From Metallosphaera tengchongensis (GTDB taxonomy: Archaea; Thermoproteota; Thermoprotei_A; Sulfolobales; Sulfolobaceae): DNA of 64,000 nucleotides. Location: contig NZ_CP049074.1 in assembly GCF_013343295.1 (NCBI RefSeq), forward strand, positions 1,717,501 to 1,781,500, read 5' to 3'. The first letter of the stretch is position 1. Each line of letters opens with the position of its first letter. Below, one piece after another: positions 54,994 through 64,000 of the stretch. The notes beneath the pieces were generated by a model. It was not told where the DNA came from. It made no database searches and saw only the letters and a list, made by a program, of their open reading frames with translations. A program made the translations under genes and the position numbers.

Positions 54994-57045
54994 TTATTCC
55001 TCGAACTTGAACTTGACGCTCCCTTCATCAAGGTAAACTATGGCGCTGAACCTCCTTCCACTCTTTGACCTGAAACCGCTCATTTTCAACTCCTTGCCCT
55101 GGAAGAGACCCCTTGCTTGATTGAAGGAAATCCTCTTACCCAGAATCTGTCTCCAGACCACGGTCCCGCAACTCTTACACTTCCACCCCTTGCTGAATCC
55201 GTACACTTCCCCTCCACACTTGCAGAGTATCTTGGTCTGGGGCAGATATTTGTCAAGGAAATTCCTCACGTAGTCCATCGAGGTACTTTCCAGTTTGACC
55301 CCAAGGTCCTTGGAAACTACCCTGGCAAGTCTGATCATGTCTGGGGGTGCTCTTGGTTCTACATTTAGCTCCACCTTGGACAACCTCCTGACTTCCTCAG
55401 CGGTGAACTCCTTTATCTTCTCTATGAACGATCTGTAGCCTTCCTCTCCCTTTTTCCCTACGTAAATGTCCTCAAGTTCCCTCTCCCACTCTGAGGTCAT
55501 CTCCGGACTGGTGACCTTGCTGTCCCCGAGTTTAGAGATTAGCTCCCTTCCCTTCTCCGTTGATATCAAGGATTTACCTCTTCTCTCCACATAGCTCCTC
55601 TCCAAGAGGGTCTCAATAATCCCAGCCCTGGTAGCAGGAGTCCCGAGTCCTAACCTCTCCATCTCCTTTAGGAGGATGGACTCGGTGAACCTTGGAGGGG
55701 GTTTGGTCTTCCTCTCCTCTGACTTTACCCAGTCCTTGATCAACCTCTCCCCTTCCTTTAGGTGTGTAAGAGGGCTATCCTGATGAGGATAGAGCTCCAT
55801 CCAACCAAGTTGGAGGTTCTTCTTCCCTTGGCATAGAAAGACCTCAGATCCCAACCCTATGAAAACCTTCTGGGTATCATAAAGGTAGTTATCCATGAAG
55901 GCCCCAATGAACTTCCTTAGGACTAGGTCGTAAATCTTCTTCTCAGGTTGGGGTAGGTTGGTTGGGGCCTTGTCCAAGGGAATTATGGCATGGTGATCAG
56001 TGAGCTTACTGGAGTCAAAGACCCTCTTCCCCACCTTATCCACCTTGGGGATCAAGTCCTCCCTTCCCAGTTTCCTCAGAACATCCTTCGCAAGGCCTTT
56101 ATTGCTCTCACCCAGGTATCTGGCGTCTGTTCTAGGGTAGCTTATCAGCTTCCATTCCTCATATAGGGATTGGGCTAGGTCTAGAGTCTTCTTGGCTGAG
56201 AAACCGTACAACACGTTGGCCTCCCTTTGCAGAGAGGTCAGTGAGTGAAGTAGAGGAGGCCTTTCCTCTTTTCTTTCTATCTCAACTTTCTTAACCACCC
56301 CCTCTTTCTCCATCTTCAACTTAGATAGTGTGAGGTCAGCTTCCTCCTTGGTTAATCTGGCCTCAGTCCCATCCCTGATCAACGTTCCTTCCATCCCTGA
56401 GAAGCTCCCAAGAATGACGTAATAGGTGGTCGGTTTGAAGCTCTCTATCTCCATGTCCCTTTTGACTATCATGGAGAGCGTAGGGGTCTGAACCCTTCCG
56501 ACGCTCCATACTTCCCCTCCACCCGCCTTTAGAGTTATCAACCTAGTGAGGTTTATACCAACTATCCAGTCGCCGTTTTGTCTAGCCAAGGCGCTATAGT
56601 ATAGACTGTCGAAAAGGTTAGAGGGTTTCAGCTCCCTGAATTCCCTCAGGACAACCTCCCTTGTTAGGGCCTCAGAGGTCCACAGCCTTAGAACCTTACC
56701 CCCATAGTTCAGGTATTCAAGGACCTCCCTGACTATTAGCTCACCCTCCCTCCCAGCATCCCCGCAATTAACTACCACTTCAGCCCTCTCCAATAGTTTC
56801 TTAATTATGGAGAGCTGCGTCTGCTTTCCGGACACGACATCGTAGGTGAACTTCTCTGGGAATATGGGGAGGTCCTTCAAGTCCCATCTCTTTGGAGCGA
56901 TCTCCCCGATCTCTAGGATGTGACCGTAGGTCCACGTGATGTAGTACCCTCCTGCTATCAAGTAACCCTGCTTCCTCTCTACCTTACCGAGGGCCCTAGC
57001 TATATCTAGGGCCACACTTGGCTTCTCTGTTATTACCACTCTCAA
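54994..57045 (-). CDS. topA: Type IA DNA topoisomerase (TopA/topoisomerase III-like)
   Basis: A 683 aa enzyme. The toprim acidic site is GDAGREGELI (about 95-104). The catalytic tyrosine is Tyr303 in LISYPRTDARY. The C-terminus has one zinc ribbon (CKCGGEVYGFSKGWKCKSCG) and a short tail. It relaxes negative supercoils or decatenates DNA; it has no reverse-gyrase helicase. It is adjacent to the CBS protein gene on the same strand and starts one base after that gene's stop. Confidence 0.93.
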   Translation of the reverse strand: MRVVITEKPSVALDIARALGKVERKQGYLIAGGYYITWTYGHILEIGEIAPKRWDLKDLPIFPEKFTYDVVSGKQTQLSIIKKLLERAEVVVNCGDAGREGELIVREVLEYLNYGGKVLRLWTSEALTREVVLREFRELKPSNLFDSLYYSALARQNGDWIVGINLTRLITLKAGGGEVWSVGRVQTPTLSMIVKRDMEIESFKPTTYYVILGSFSGMEGTLIRDGTEARLTKEEADLTLSKLKMEKEGVVKKVEIERKEERPPLLHSLTSLQREANVLYGFSAKKTLDLAQSLYEEWKLISYPRTDARYLGESNKGLAKDVLRKLGREDLIPKVDKVGKRVFDSSKLTDHHAIIPLDKAPTNLPQPEKKIYDLVLRKFIGAFMDNYLYDTQKVFIGLGSEVFLCQGKKNLQLGWMELYPHQDSPLTHLKEGERLIKDWVKSEERKTKPPPRFTESILLKEMERLGLGTPATRAGIIETLLERSYVERRGKSLISTEKGRELISKLGDSKVTSPEMTSEWERELEDIYVGKKGEEGYRSFIEKIKEFTAEEVRRLSKVELNVEPRAPPDMIRLARVVSKDLGVKLESTSMDYVRNFLDKYLPQTKILCKCGGEVYGFSKGWKCKSCGTVVWRQILGKRISFNQARGLFQGKELKMSGFRSKSGRRFSAIVYLDEGSVKFKFEE

Positions 57046-57891
57046 TTAGCGCTCTACCTTTCCCCTCAACTTCGCGTAGGGCAGGTGGAGTTGATAGTGT
57101 AGGGCTATGAGGAGATCCCTCTCGGTTATTATCCCCTTAGCTCTTCCCTCATTATCCAGGATAAGCAGGGATCCTACGCCCTTATTAATAAGGATTGAGG
57201 CCGCTTCGTTCACCGACCTATCCTCCTCCACAGTTATCACTGGAGACTTCATAACGTCCTTCACCCTCCTGGAGAAGAATATCTCTGGCTCAAGCTTTTC
57301 AACAGCCTTGGAGGCTACCTTAACAGCGTCCGCGGCCGTGATCATGCCCACAACCTTCTCGTCCTCATCTACCACAGGTAGTCTCCTGAACCCTCTACGC
57401 AACATGAGCCTTACAGCTTCCTGTAACACGGTCTCCTTGAAGACCCTGTTTACCCTTGGAGTGACGAAGTTAGAGACAGAAAATAGGTTGTCGAGGTCCT
57501 GGAACATGAGAAGGAAGTCGCGCTCCGTGACAAGGCCAACGACCCTGCCAACCGAGTTCACCACAGGCAAGGAACCAAAATTCCTAGTCACCATAATGGT
57601 TATAGCATCAAGGGAGTCCATCTCCTCCTCCACTACGAACGGGTTTGGGGTCATGTAGTTGGAAGAGGGGGAGACACCCATCTTATAGAGGTCAGCCTGA
57701 GTGCAAGAGACTGGACAGAAACTCATGATTACCCCGAGGAGATCCCTAGTGGAAAGGATACCCTTAACTAAGTTCTCAGCTACTATGACCCTCCCCAGCC
57801 CCCTATCGTTAACCTTCTTAAATGCCTCCTTTAGACCGTCATTTGGGGACACTATAGGTGGATTTGCGTTCATGAACGTTTTAACTTTCAT
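57046..57891 (-). CDS. Four-CBS-domain protein
   Basis: A 281 aa protein with four CBS motifs, two Bateman pairs, e.g. [57 protein letters not shown] and [21 protein letters not shown]. The pairs likely bind adenosine nucleotides. It has no enzyme domain, so it may be a free sensor. It is upstream of the topoisomerase gene with no gap. The region before it holds a palindrome that could be an operator. Confidence 0.87.
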   Translation of the reverse strand: MKVKTFMNANPPIVSPNDGLKEAFKKVNDRGLGRVIVAENLVKGILSTRDLLGVIMSFCPVSCTQADLYKMGVSPSSNYMTPNPFVVEEEMDSLDAITIMVTRNFGSLPVVNSVGRVVGLVTERDFLLMFQDLDNLFSVSNFVTPRVNRVFKETVLQEAVRLMLRRGFRRLPVVDEDEKVVGMITAADAVKVASKAVEKLEPEIFFSRRVKDVMKSPVITVEEDRSVNEAASILINKGVGSLLILDNEGRAKGIITERDLLIALHYQLHLPYAKLRGKVER

Positions 57892-57922
57892 GTGATAATC
57901 TCCCGTCTAGGATTAAAAGTAT

Positions 57923-57958
57923 TTCACATTACGTGAACATTGGGGAATTGTTAACAAT
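57923..57958. promoter_or_regulatory. Two inverted repeats upstream of the four-CBS gene
   Basis: Arms ttcac/gtgaa (57923-57937) with five bases between, and the 12-bp perfect palindrome attgttaacaat (57947-57958). A TATA-like run (ctttta on the minus strand) sits near 57916, so both would lie just upstream of it, where an activator or repressor might bind. Confidence 0.4.
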
Positions 57959-58105
57959 GTTAATTTTTTATGAACCTGTAAATCATTAGCTTCATCAGCT
58001 TTGGAGTGGTACCTGAAACCTTTCAAGGTTTAGATGGAAATGTTGAGAGCCTAGTCGGTTTCTTAAAACCTCCTCGGGGACGATGTGAAGTGAGCTCACT
58101 CCATA

Positions 58106-60076
58106 TTAAAGCAGTGCCGACTCCTTAAAGGGTAAGTTGTACTCGTTTTTCACCAGGTATATGAGTTCTCGCCTCATTTGTTCCAGGGTAGTCTCTCCCC
58201 TAATTCCTGACAGTATAATCTCCCTGTATTCCGGAGGGACGTAGTCCATTCTGGGCTCCACGTTATAGAAATCGTTAAGCGCGGACTGCCTCTTCTCCGG
58301 GGAGGAAATGGCTTCCTCCATCTCCCTCTCCAACCACTCCGGGAACGGGAAGTTATTGGTTAATGTCACGTAAAGGGACACAGTGAAGGAATACACGTCC
58401 ATATAGGTCTCCGCCCTGCCTCCAAACCTTTGTGAGGGATGAGCGTAGTAAGGGGTGTAATGGATCACAGGAAATCCCGTCCTGATGGCGCTCCCGAAAT
58501 CCGATAGTTTTGGAACGACCTCCTCGTTGAGTAGCTGGTTTTCAGCCTCTTCACCGTACCTAGATAGGGGTCTATTGAACAGTATGTTGGATGGCTTTAC
58601 GTCAGCGTGGACGTAACCCTGTTTGTGAATGTGCACTAGGGCTTCTGCAACCCTAGAATAAATTAACCCAACTATCCTGGTCCACCTCACTGAATGCCTT
58701 AGTGAGGAGTACTCCTCCTCGGCCAAAATTCGTCTTAGATCTCCTCCCTCCATGAACTCCATCACTATGGCTGGAGGTGAACTGTAGTAGTCGGTCCAAT
58801 TCTCGTCAATGAAGTTAGCAAGTATCCTGACCATGTACCTCGAGCCCCTTGAGATTTCCTGCATCTTAGCGACCTCGTAAAGGAATTCGTCCATCTTGTA
58901 CTCCCTCTTCATCACCTTCATGGCGAACTTCCTAGTGTTCTTCTCCGCGAGAAGGACGTAGCCCATACCACCTTTTCCGAGGACGTCCCTAATCTCGTAA
59001 CCGTAAAGCACGTACCCTATCCACGACTCTGGATCGAATTCATTCCCGTTCCTCTCCGTGGGCGTCACTTTAGAGCAGGCTTCAACTAACCCCTCCCTAC
59101 AGGCATAGGCGAACTCCCTCATGGCATTAGGAGTTGAGTTTAAGGAAAGGAAGGTCAACCCTCTCAGGTAAGCCAAGGGGGCGGTTCTCCTTATCTTCTG
59201 GGCCTCGTCCAATACCTCCAAGGCCCTCTTGTTTTCTCCAGCCTCTAGAAGGGTAGAACCAAGGATTACCAGGTTTTGAAAGCTCTTGTTCCTCTTTAGA
59301 GCTTCCTCGAACATGTTTATTGCGTCCTGAACCTTATTCTTTTTTAAATAATAGAAACCTAGCTTAATCGCGGGTACGTCATATGTTGGTAATACGGAGA
59401 GAGATTCGTATAGGAGCTTTGGGTTCCCGGTCTTCTCGAAGTCTGCGATGAGGGAGTTGGCCTTTGATATCAACTTGAGTTCCAGTTCTCTATACTTCTC
59501 CTCAGAGAAATAGGAGTATATCCTTAACGCCTCCAATTCCTTTCCAAGCCTTTCTAAGCACTCAGCAGCAGCTAGGGACTCCTCAGGGTACTTCTCATCG
59601 AGCTTGGAGAAGAGGGAAACAGCGTCTTCACACCTGTTTAATCTAGATAGGTGTAGGATAGCCTGCCTGAGCACCTCGGGATCCTTATACCTCTCCACGG
59701 CGAACTTTATTACCTGGTAGTCGTCCATCTCACTCAAGATTGAGGCCTTATCTCCCCTCAAGAACACCTTCCCGTTAACTATGTCGTAAGACGCACCTAT
59801 CACTAACTTGTCCCTTGGGTTTGGGAGGATGCAGGCTGCGTCCTGTGACTCGAATAGCGCCAGGGAGGGTTCCTTGATTATAGCCTTGAGGACTCCTGAG
59901 AAGTCACTCTTGGTGCAGTCCAGAACGGGGACCTTAGTGAACTTTATCTTATCCTTCTCTGTGGAGACAAGATACCCTATTACATCGTCCTTAACCTTGA
60001 CTTTTTCATTTATTTCCCTGAGGTTCCCGTCAGCAAAGAGGTAACATTTATCATTGTAGGCGAAAGCGTAGCTCAC
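58106..60076 (-). CDS. TPR-containing Ser/Thr protein kinase
   Basis: A 656 aa protein with a GTG start. The N-terminal about 340 residues look like helical repeats (TPR-like, e.g. AINMFEEALKRNKSFQNLV and RALEVLDEAQKI). The kinase domain runs from about 355: glycine loop GKGGMGYV (367-374), Lys387 (FAMKVMK), Glu401, HADVKPSNILF (His490, Asp492, Asn497) and DFG at 526. The loop reads HAD, not HRD, which suggests altered activation control. Substrate unknown. Promoter aaataaag at about 60097-60106. Confidence 0.88.
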   Translation of the reverse strand: MSYAFAYNDKCYLFADGNLREINEKVKVKDDVIGYLVSTEKDKIKFTKVPVLDCTKSDFSGVLKAIIKEPSLALFESQDAACILPNPRDKLVIGASYDIVNGKVFLRGDKASILSEMDDYQVIKFAVERYKDPEVLRQAILHLSRLNRCEDAVSLFSKLDEKYPEESLAAAECLERLGKELEALRIYSYFSEEKYRELELKLISKANSLIADFEKTGNPKLLYESLSVLPTYDVPAIKLGFYYLKKNKVQDAINMFEEALKRNKSFQNLVILGSTLLEAGENKRALEVLDEAQKIRRTAPLAYLRGLTFLSLNSTPNAMREFAYACREGLVEACSKVTPTERNGNEFDPESWIGYVLYGYEIRDVLGKGGMGYVLLAEKNTRKFAMKVMKREYKMDEFLYEVAKMQEISRGSRYMVRILANFIDENWTDYYSSPPAIVMEFMEGGDLRRILAEEEYSSLRHSVRWTRIVGLIYSRVAEALVHIHKQGYVHADVKPSNILFNRPLSRYGEEAENQLLNEEVVPKLSDFGSAIRTGFPVIHYTPYYAHPSQRFGGRAETYMDVYSFTVSLYVTLTNNFPFPEWLEREMEEAISSPEKRQSALNDFYNVEPRMDYVPPEYREIILSGIRGETTLEQMRRELIYLVKNEYNLPFKESALL

Positions 60077-60154
60077 ATTCCCTATCTTGTGGTAAAACTT
60101 TATTTGGTGATTAACTTGATAATACGTTTAGAAAATTACTAAGAAAGACTTGGT

Positions 60155-60922
60155 TCAGGCTACGTCGTAAGACTCGGCTATCATGAGGTCGGCATCTGGG
60201 TCATACTCCCTGAACTTCTTGACTTTGTCTGAAACCTCCTGAATGGAATTTCCAATGTTTACGAAGATTCCTCCGTTTTTGTCAGAGATCTCCCTGAAGT
60301 TAACGTTCTCGAAGAACTTCTTGGCCACTTCCACATTCTTGGTAAACACTGCGTACATCACAACGTTACTCTTGTTGATGTCCACTATGGGGACAAGTCT
60401 GATGAACTCTTTCTTGTAAAGATACCTCAGGTGTCTCCTCACGGTCTTGGATGAGACCTTCATTCTCTCGCTTATCTCAACTGGAGTCATAACTGGGTTC
60501 TCCTTGAGGACTGAGAGCAACCTGAGGTCGAAGGAGGAAGGACTATAGGGATGTTGTTCAGGGATGTATACCATCCTGGGCTCGCCTAGGGCTGAGGACA
60601 TTTCGTTTATCTTTCCCTTTATGTCCTCCAAAGTATCTCCTTCAATCTCATACACGTTAACGTCCTCAATGCACTTCACCTTAAACACGTACTCTCCTTT
60701 CCACTCCTTCCTGTTGGAGAAGGAAGCGTATCCGTGGTACTTTCCGTAGAAATTGGGGTTAACGTAGAGGGATACTTTCTTTATAATTCCCTCCTTGGTC
60801 ATTCTCTCTACTCTGTAGTTGACCGCAGGAGGAGAGATGTTCAGCTCCTTGGCTATCTTCCTTTGGGAGTACCTGTAGTCCTTCATCAGGTACAAAACTA
60901 TTTTTTTATTTACATCATCCAT
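60155..60922 (-). CDS. Lrp/AsnC-like regulator with two helix-turn-helix domains
   Basis: A 255 aa paralogue of the protein at 25988-26782, with the same plan: N-terminal HTH (YSQRKIAKELNISPPAVNYR), a middle MSSALGEPRMVYIPEQ, and a second HTH (TPVEISERMKVSSKTVRRHL). A TATA-like ttatataatat is 23 bases before the ATG. Two copies in one 64-kb window suggest a lineage-specific regulator type. Confidence 0.82.
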   Translation of the reverse strand: MDDVNKKIVLYLMKDYRYSQRKIAKELNISPPAVNYRVERMTKEGIIKKVSLYVNPNFYGKYHGYASFSNRKEWKGEYVFKVKCIEDVNVYEIEGDTLEDIKGKINEMSSALGEPRMVYIPEQHPYSPSSFDLRLLSVLKENPVMTPVEISERMKVSSKTVRRHLRYLYKKEFIRLVPIVDINKSNVVMYAVFTKNVEVAKKFFENVNFREISDKNGGIFVNIGNSIQEVSDKVKKFREYDPDADLMIAESYDVA

Positions 60923-60939
60923 GCTCTACACTTCCAAAG

Positions 60940-60950
60940 TTATATAATAT
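60940..60950 (-). promoter_or_regulatory. TATA-like box of the second two-HTH regulator
   Basis: The run ttatataatat (plus strand) is centred about 23 bases before the start codon at 60922. Confidence 0.5.
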
Positions 60951-61099
60951 GGTTTCTCCAAATTATATTTTTCGCTTGTCCCCAATATTGGCAACTGTGT
61001 AAAAATTATTTCGTTTTTAATCAACTATCATCTTAAAAATTTTCCATATAACGGAATGGGCCTACTCCCTTTTAAGCCTCATTGGTGATAGACCTCATT

Positions 61100-61255
61100 A
61101 TGGCAAGAAGAACTTGCCCGTCCTGTAAGCAGGTAGTTGAGGAGAACCTAAAGAGAGAAGGGAACGTGGTGATCAAGTCTTGCCCCAAGTGCGGACATGT
61201 GTTTGTGTCCTACGAAAAAGGTAAGGGGTACATATCAACATCAACCAATAGTTAA
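61100..61255 (+). CDS. Zinc-ribbon micro-protein (51 aa)
   Basis: A short gene starting MARRTCPSCKQVVEE and containing KSCPKCGHVFV. The two CxxC pairs, spaced by about 18 residues, form a complete zinc ribbon. A hydrophobic-aromatic tail (VFVSYEKGKGYIS) follows. It may bind nucleic acid or a protein partner. It is separated from leuC by a 62-base promoter region. Confidence 0.75.
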   Translation: MARRTCPSCKQVVEENLKREGNVVIKSCPKCGHVFVSYEKGKGYISTSTNS

Positions 61256-61285
61256 TACGAAAAACGAACCTCTTTTAATGAAAGA

Positions 61286-61297
61286 CTTATTTTTAAC
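61286..61297 (+). promoter_or_regulatory. TATA-like box of leuC
   Basis: The run cttatttttaac is centred 26 bases before the ATG at 61318, as expected for leaderless transcription of the leuCD operon. Confidence 0.5.
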
Positions 61298-61317
61298 TAA
61301 TCATAGAATCACTCGAT

Positions 61318-62565
61318 ATGACAGGTACATTAACTGAGAAAATACTTTCAAGGGCCTCGGGGAAAACAGTCTCCCCTGGAGACGTTATAGAGGCTAAGAC
61401 GGACATAGTCGCCTTCCATGACTTAACCGGTTACCACGTCATAGAGGTCATGGAAAAGGCTAATATGGTGAAAGTTTTTGACAAGAGTAAAATAGTAGTT
61501 GCCTTTGATCATCTAGCTCCTCCACCTGACGTTAGGAGCGCCGAGATTCAGGGCAACATAAGGAAGTTCGTGAAGGACGTTAGGCTACCAAACTTCCACG
61601 ATATCAACGTAGGGATACTCCACGAGTTGTTGATTGAGAAGTATGCCCTACCCGGGCAGGTTATAGTGGCAGCAGATAGTCATACTACAACCTCGGGAGC
61701 AGTTGGGGCTTTTGCCCAGGGGATGGGCGCGAGTGATGTGGCAGCAGCGGTAATCACAGGGAAGACCTGGTTGGTAGTTCCGCAACCCTTTAAGGTCCAG
61801 CTGAAAGGTTCACCTGGGAAGTGGATAAACGGTAAGGATGTAGCCCTAGAGCTCCTGGGTAAGTTTAAGGCCGACTATTTCAACGGAATGTCCATCGAAG
61901 TTCATGTGGATAACCCGAAGGCGTTTCCGACGGACTACAGGGCCACCGTCTCTAACATGGGCATAGAGATGAACGCGGACGCCCTGATGTTTGTCCCGGA
62001 CTCAGAGACGAAGGATTACATAAAGACCATGAGGGGGGTGGAGGCTGAACTGATGACTCCGGATCAAGGAGCGAGATATACAGATGAGTACACAATTGAG
62101 CTGAACAAACTAGAACCCCTCGTCGCAGCCCCTTACAGCGTAGATAACGTGAAGACTGCTAGGGAAGAAAGTAAGGTACCAGTGGACCAGGTGTATATAG
62201 GTTCCTGCACCAATGGTAGGATCTCCGACTTCAGAATGGCAGCAGAGATACTCAAGGGTAAAAAGGTCAAGGCGAGGTGCATAGCTATACCTTCCTCCTA
62301 TGAGATGTTCAAGCAGGCTATGGAACTGGGATATATAGAGACGCTAGTCAATGCTGGGTGCATTGTAACTTACGGTACCTGCGGCCCCTGCTTGGGCGGG
62401 CATTTTGGTGTTGCCGGTCCAGGCGAGGTAATAGTTTCTACAAGTTCCAGGAATTTCAGGGGAAGGATGGGAAGCAATGAGGCAAAGGTCTACCTATCCG
62501 GACCCAGTGTGGCAGCTGCCTCAGCCGCAACTGGGTATATAACAGACCCGAGGGATCTACAATGA
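61318..62565 (+). CDS. leuC: 3-isopropylmalate dehydratase large subunit (or homoaconitase)
   Basis: A 415 aa aconitase-superfamily subunit. [20 protein letters not shown] holds active-site residues, [10 protein letters not shown] gives one Fe-S cysteine and [12 protein letters not shown] the other two. It isomerises 2- to 3-isopropylmalate in leucine synthesis with LeuD. In Sulfolobales a related enzyme can also act in the LysW lysine pathway, so a dual role cannot be excluded. It overlaps leuD by 4 bases (ATGA). Confidence 0.92.
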   Translation: MTGTLTEKILSRASGKTVSPGDVIEAKTDIVAFHDLTGYHVIEVMEKANMVKVFDKSKIVVAFDHLAPPPDVRSAEIQGNIRKFVKDVRLPNFHDINVGILHELLIEKYALPGQVIVAADSHTTTSGAVGAFAQGMGASDVAAAVITGKTWLVVPQPFKVQLKGSPGKWINGKDVALELLGKFKADYFNGMSIEVHVDNPKAFPTDYRATVSNMGIEMNADALMFVPDSETKDYIKTMRGVEAELMTPDQGARYTDEYTIELNKLEPLVAAPYSVDNVKTAREESKVPVDQVYIGSCTNGRISDFRMAAEILKGKKVKARCIAIPSSYEMFKQAMELGYIETLVNAGCIVTYGTCGPCLGGHFGVAGPGEVIVSTSSRNFRGRMGSNEAKVYLSGPSVAAASAATGYITDPRDLQ

Positions 62566-63047
62566 TAGTAGAGGGTCCGGTTCTTAAGTATGGTGACAAG
62601 ATAGACACTGATATTATCATCCCAGCTCGTCATCTGAAGTATACCGACCCGGCCTATCTAGCACAGCATGCTATGGAGCCCATCGACCCGGAGTTTTATA
62701 AGAAGGCTTCAAAGGGAGTAATTATAGTAGCTGGGAAAGTCTTTGGTATGGGCTCGTCAAGGGAGCAAGCTGCCATAGCCCTAAAAGCCGCGGGGGTGAA
62801 AGTAGTTATAGCGGAGAGCTTTGCGAGGATATTCTACAGGAACTGTATTAACAACGGTCTTCCCCTCATAACGTTGCCCAACGCGACAAAGGAGATCAAT
62901 GAGGGAGACATTGTAAAGGTGAACGTCGAGACCGGTGAAGTCCAGGTTAACGGAAGGACTCTGAAGGGGAAGGGAATTTCTGGAATGGCCTTGGATATCT
63001 TGAAGTCTGGAGGCATAATGGAATATTTGAAGAAAGTTTCGGCTTGA
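62562..63047 (+). CDS. leuD: 3-isopropylmalate dehydratase small subunit
   Basis: A 161 aa subunit with the swivelling-domain motifs [19 protein letters not shown] near the start and [20 protein letters not shown] (about residues 64-83), which bind substrate. The length is typical of archaeal LeuD. It begins inside the leuC stop (ATGA) and pairs with it. Confidence 0.93.
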   Translation: MIVEGPVLKYGDKIDTDIIIPARHLKYTDPAYLAQHAMEPIDPEFYKKASKGVIIVAGKVFGMGSSREQAAIALKAAGVKVVIAESFARIFYRNCINNGLPLITLPNATKEINEGDIVKVNVETGEVQVNGRTLKGKGISGMALDILKSGGIMEYLKKVSA

Positions 63048-63097
63048 GGCAGAGACCCCACTGAAACAAATTAATTTTTATTTGATGAAACTAATAC

Positions 63098-63370
63098 ATG
63101 ATCATGGGAAAGTTTAGTATCGTTATTGTGTCCCTCCTATTTTGGTTTTTGGATTATCCTATCAGCGTGGGCATTCTGAGGGGAGTATACGGTGTAGATT
63201 CAACTCCTCAGTTACTCTTGTTTGGCGTAATTGACTACTTGGTTGAAGCGATTGCCACGTTGATCATGTATGGGGTTGCAAGGACCGTAAAGTTGCATCT
63301 CTTAAGACGAGTTAATGTTGATGCTAAGTTTCAAGGACTCACTAGAAATAAGGAAAGGCAAATAGGTTAA
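63098..63370 (+). CDS. Small two- or three-helix membrane protein
   Basis: A 90 aa protein with hydrophobic segments at about residues 5-20 and 40-60, and a basic tail. The pattern is that of a small integral membrane protein. No family recognised. After it, 63371-63761 has no gene that I can support; a minus-strand 18-codon reading (63612-63668) is only a trace. Confidence 0.5.
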   Translation: MIMGKFSIVIVSLLFWFLDYPISVGILRGVYGVDSTPQLLLFGVIDYLVEAIATLIMYGVARTVKLHLLRRVNVDAKFQGLTRNKERQIG

Positions 63371-63761
63371 GGTTGAAGATTCTTGGTCTATAGGCGTCTA
63401 GTAGGAGAAAACCGAGTCCCCTGCTTAGGCAACATGAGCTCAAGATCCCTTATTTTGTGGATCGAATGTTAAGAATGGACCTCACGTCTGATGGAGTCCA
63501 GCGCTTCTGATTAAGAACGTGAAATCTTATTGAGATCCCTGGGTCGAACCCTAAGCTCAAGTAGTAAGACCTCAAGAGATGTAATTGTAATAGAAATAGA
63601 CGTCTAATCCCTTAGGTACCGTTCTTAATGACGTCGATTACGTCGTCGTACTCTATGTAGTCCTTCATTAGCGAGAGCCTAATCTCCTAGTTTGTAATCC
63701 TAATGCCAATTGGCAGAAGTTGGGAAAAACTATTAAACTTCTCACTGATATTATACAATAA

Positions 63762-64000
63762 ATGCAGAAAATTTTGATTTCTACAACATTAATGCTGGTT
63801 TCCTTCCTCATATTTCTAGCCTTCCCGAAAGGGGGAATAGCTATGTCCTTGTTGTCAGGTTCTATCTTTTGGGTTGGAGTCGGTCTCACCGTTCTCCCTA
63901 AAGTAGGTTGGGGAAAAGGGAAGCTCTTCCTTGTACCCTTTCTGGCATATTTTCTTTACCACTCCCTACTTTACAGCTTTACACTGACATTGTTGGAACC
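63762..64000 (+). CDS. Membrane protein, N-terminal part (runs off the window)
   Basis: An open frame begins MQKILISTTLMLVSFLIFLA and continues with a GSIFWVGVGLTVL segment and a LFLVPFLAYFLYHSLL segment, giving at least three hydrophobic helices in 79 residues. It is cut by the window end. A TATA-like tattaaactt lies about 27 bases before the ATG. Function unknown. Confidence 0.5.
   Translation, partial: MQKILISTTLMLVSFLIFLAFPKGGIAMSLLSGSIFWVGVGLTVLPKVGWGKGKLFLVPFLAYFLYHSLLYSFTLTLLE

Noticed and set aside
63612-63668. An 18-codon minus-strand reading (MKDYIEYDDVIDVIKNGT)
   Set aside because: It is protein-like but too short, with a stop just upstream; possibly the end of a lost gene, not supportable as one.
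1-64000. CRISPR arrays or cas genes
   Set aside because: No regularly spaced direct repeats and no Cas motifs were seen; the TnpB trace is unrelated to an array.
1-64000. rRNA genes or a replication origin
   Set aside because: No rRNA-like sequence and no Orc1/Cdc6 gene with origin boxes were recognised.

Overview
The window reads as chromosome from a thermoacidophilic crenarchaeon of the order Sulfolobales, most likely a Metallosphaera/Sulfolobus-type metal- or sulfur-oxidiser. Grounds seen in the sequence: Dbh-type Y-family polymerase, TIP49 ATPase, archaeal CoA genes (pantoate kinase, phosphopantothenate synthetase), a sulfocyanin, a CutB/CutC-type oxidoreductase pair, many leaderless genes with a TATA-like box about 25-30 bases before the start codon, TTG and GTG starts, and remnants of IS200/IS605-type TnpB elements. 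The genus is an inference. No rRNA or CRISPR array is present; there is one tRNA gene. Layout, 0-17 kb: compact housekeeping and metabolism: CoA synthesis, a FAD/Fe-S oxidase with a MocA-like protein, CutB/CutC, a YHS micro-protein, siroheme CobA, a TusA-like protein, a SIS-domain protein divergent from a degenerate amidohydrolase, a Trm5-like methyltransferase, a divergent glutamine-synthetase relative with a zinc alcohol dehydrogenase, RtcA, Dbh and a PfkB kinase. Convergent genes here often overlap at their 3' ends. 17-34 kb: a CBS protein, a winged-helix regulator, TIP49, a NUDIX hydrolase, a glycosyltransferase, a Tat operon (two TatA-like proteins and TatC), a decayed TnpB element, an Lrp-like regulator with two helix-turn-helix domains, a mini SWIM protein, a PQQ-like beta-propeller, an iron/B12-type ABC transporter with an iron-box-like palindrome over its first start codon, and a two-TM channel with an altered selectivity filter. 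35-45.4 kb: the most distinctive block, a sulfur/polysulfide-reductase-like (Sre/Psr) respiratory cluster. It comprises a NrfD membrane anchor, a TPR protein, a very large (1435 aa) Tat-exported molybdoenzyme, a four-cluster ferredoxin subunit, a TorD-like chaperone, a multi-cluster Fe-S protein, a HAD-like protein and a DUF2299-like protein. The Tat operon upstream could export the catalytic subunit. 45.4-64 kb: MscS, an SPFH protein, a metallo-beta-lactamase-fold hydrolase, a class V aminotransferase, tRNA-Glu(CTC) with a 15-base D-loop insertion, sulfocyanin, a CPA2 antiporter, type IA topoisomerase, a four-CBS protein, a TPR-Ser/Thr kinase, a second two-HTH Lrp-like regulator, a zinc-ribbon micro-protein, LeuC/LeuD and small membrane proteins. 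Genes were called from sequence alone, so family names rest on motifs and remembered family features, not on searches.
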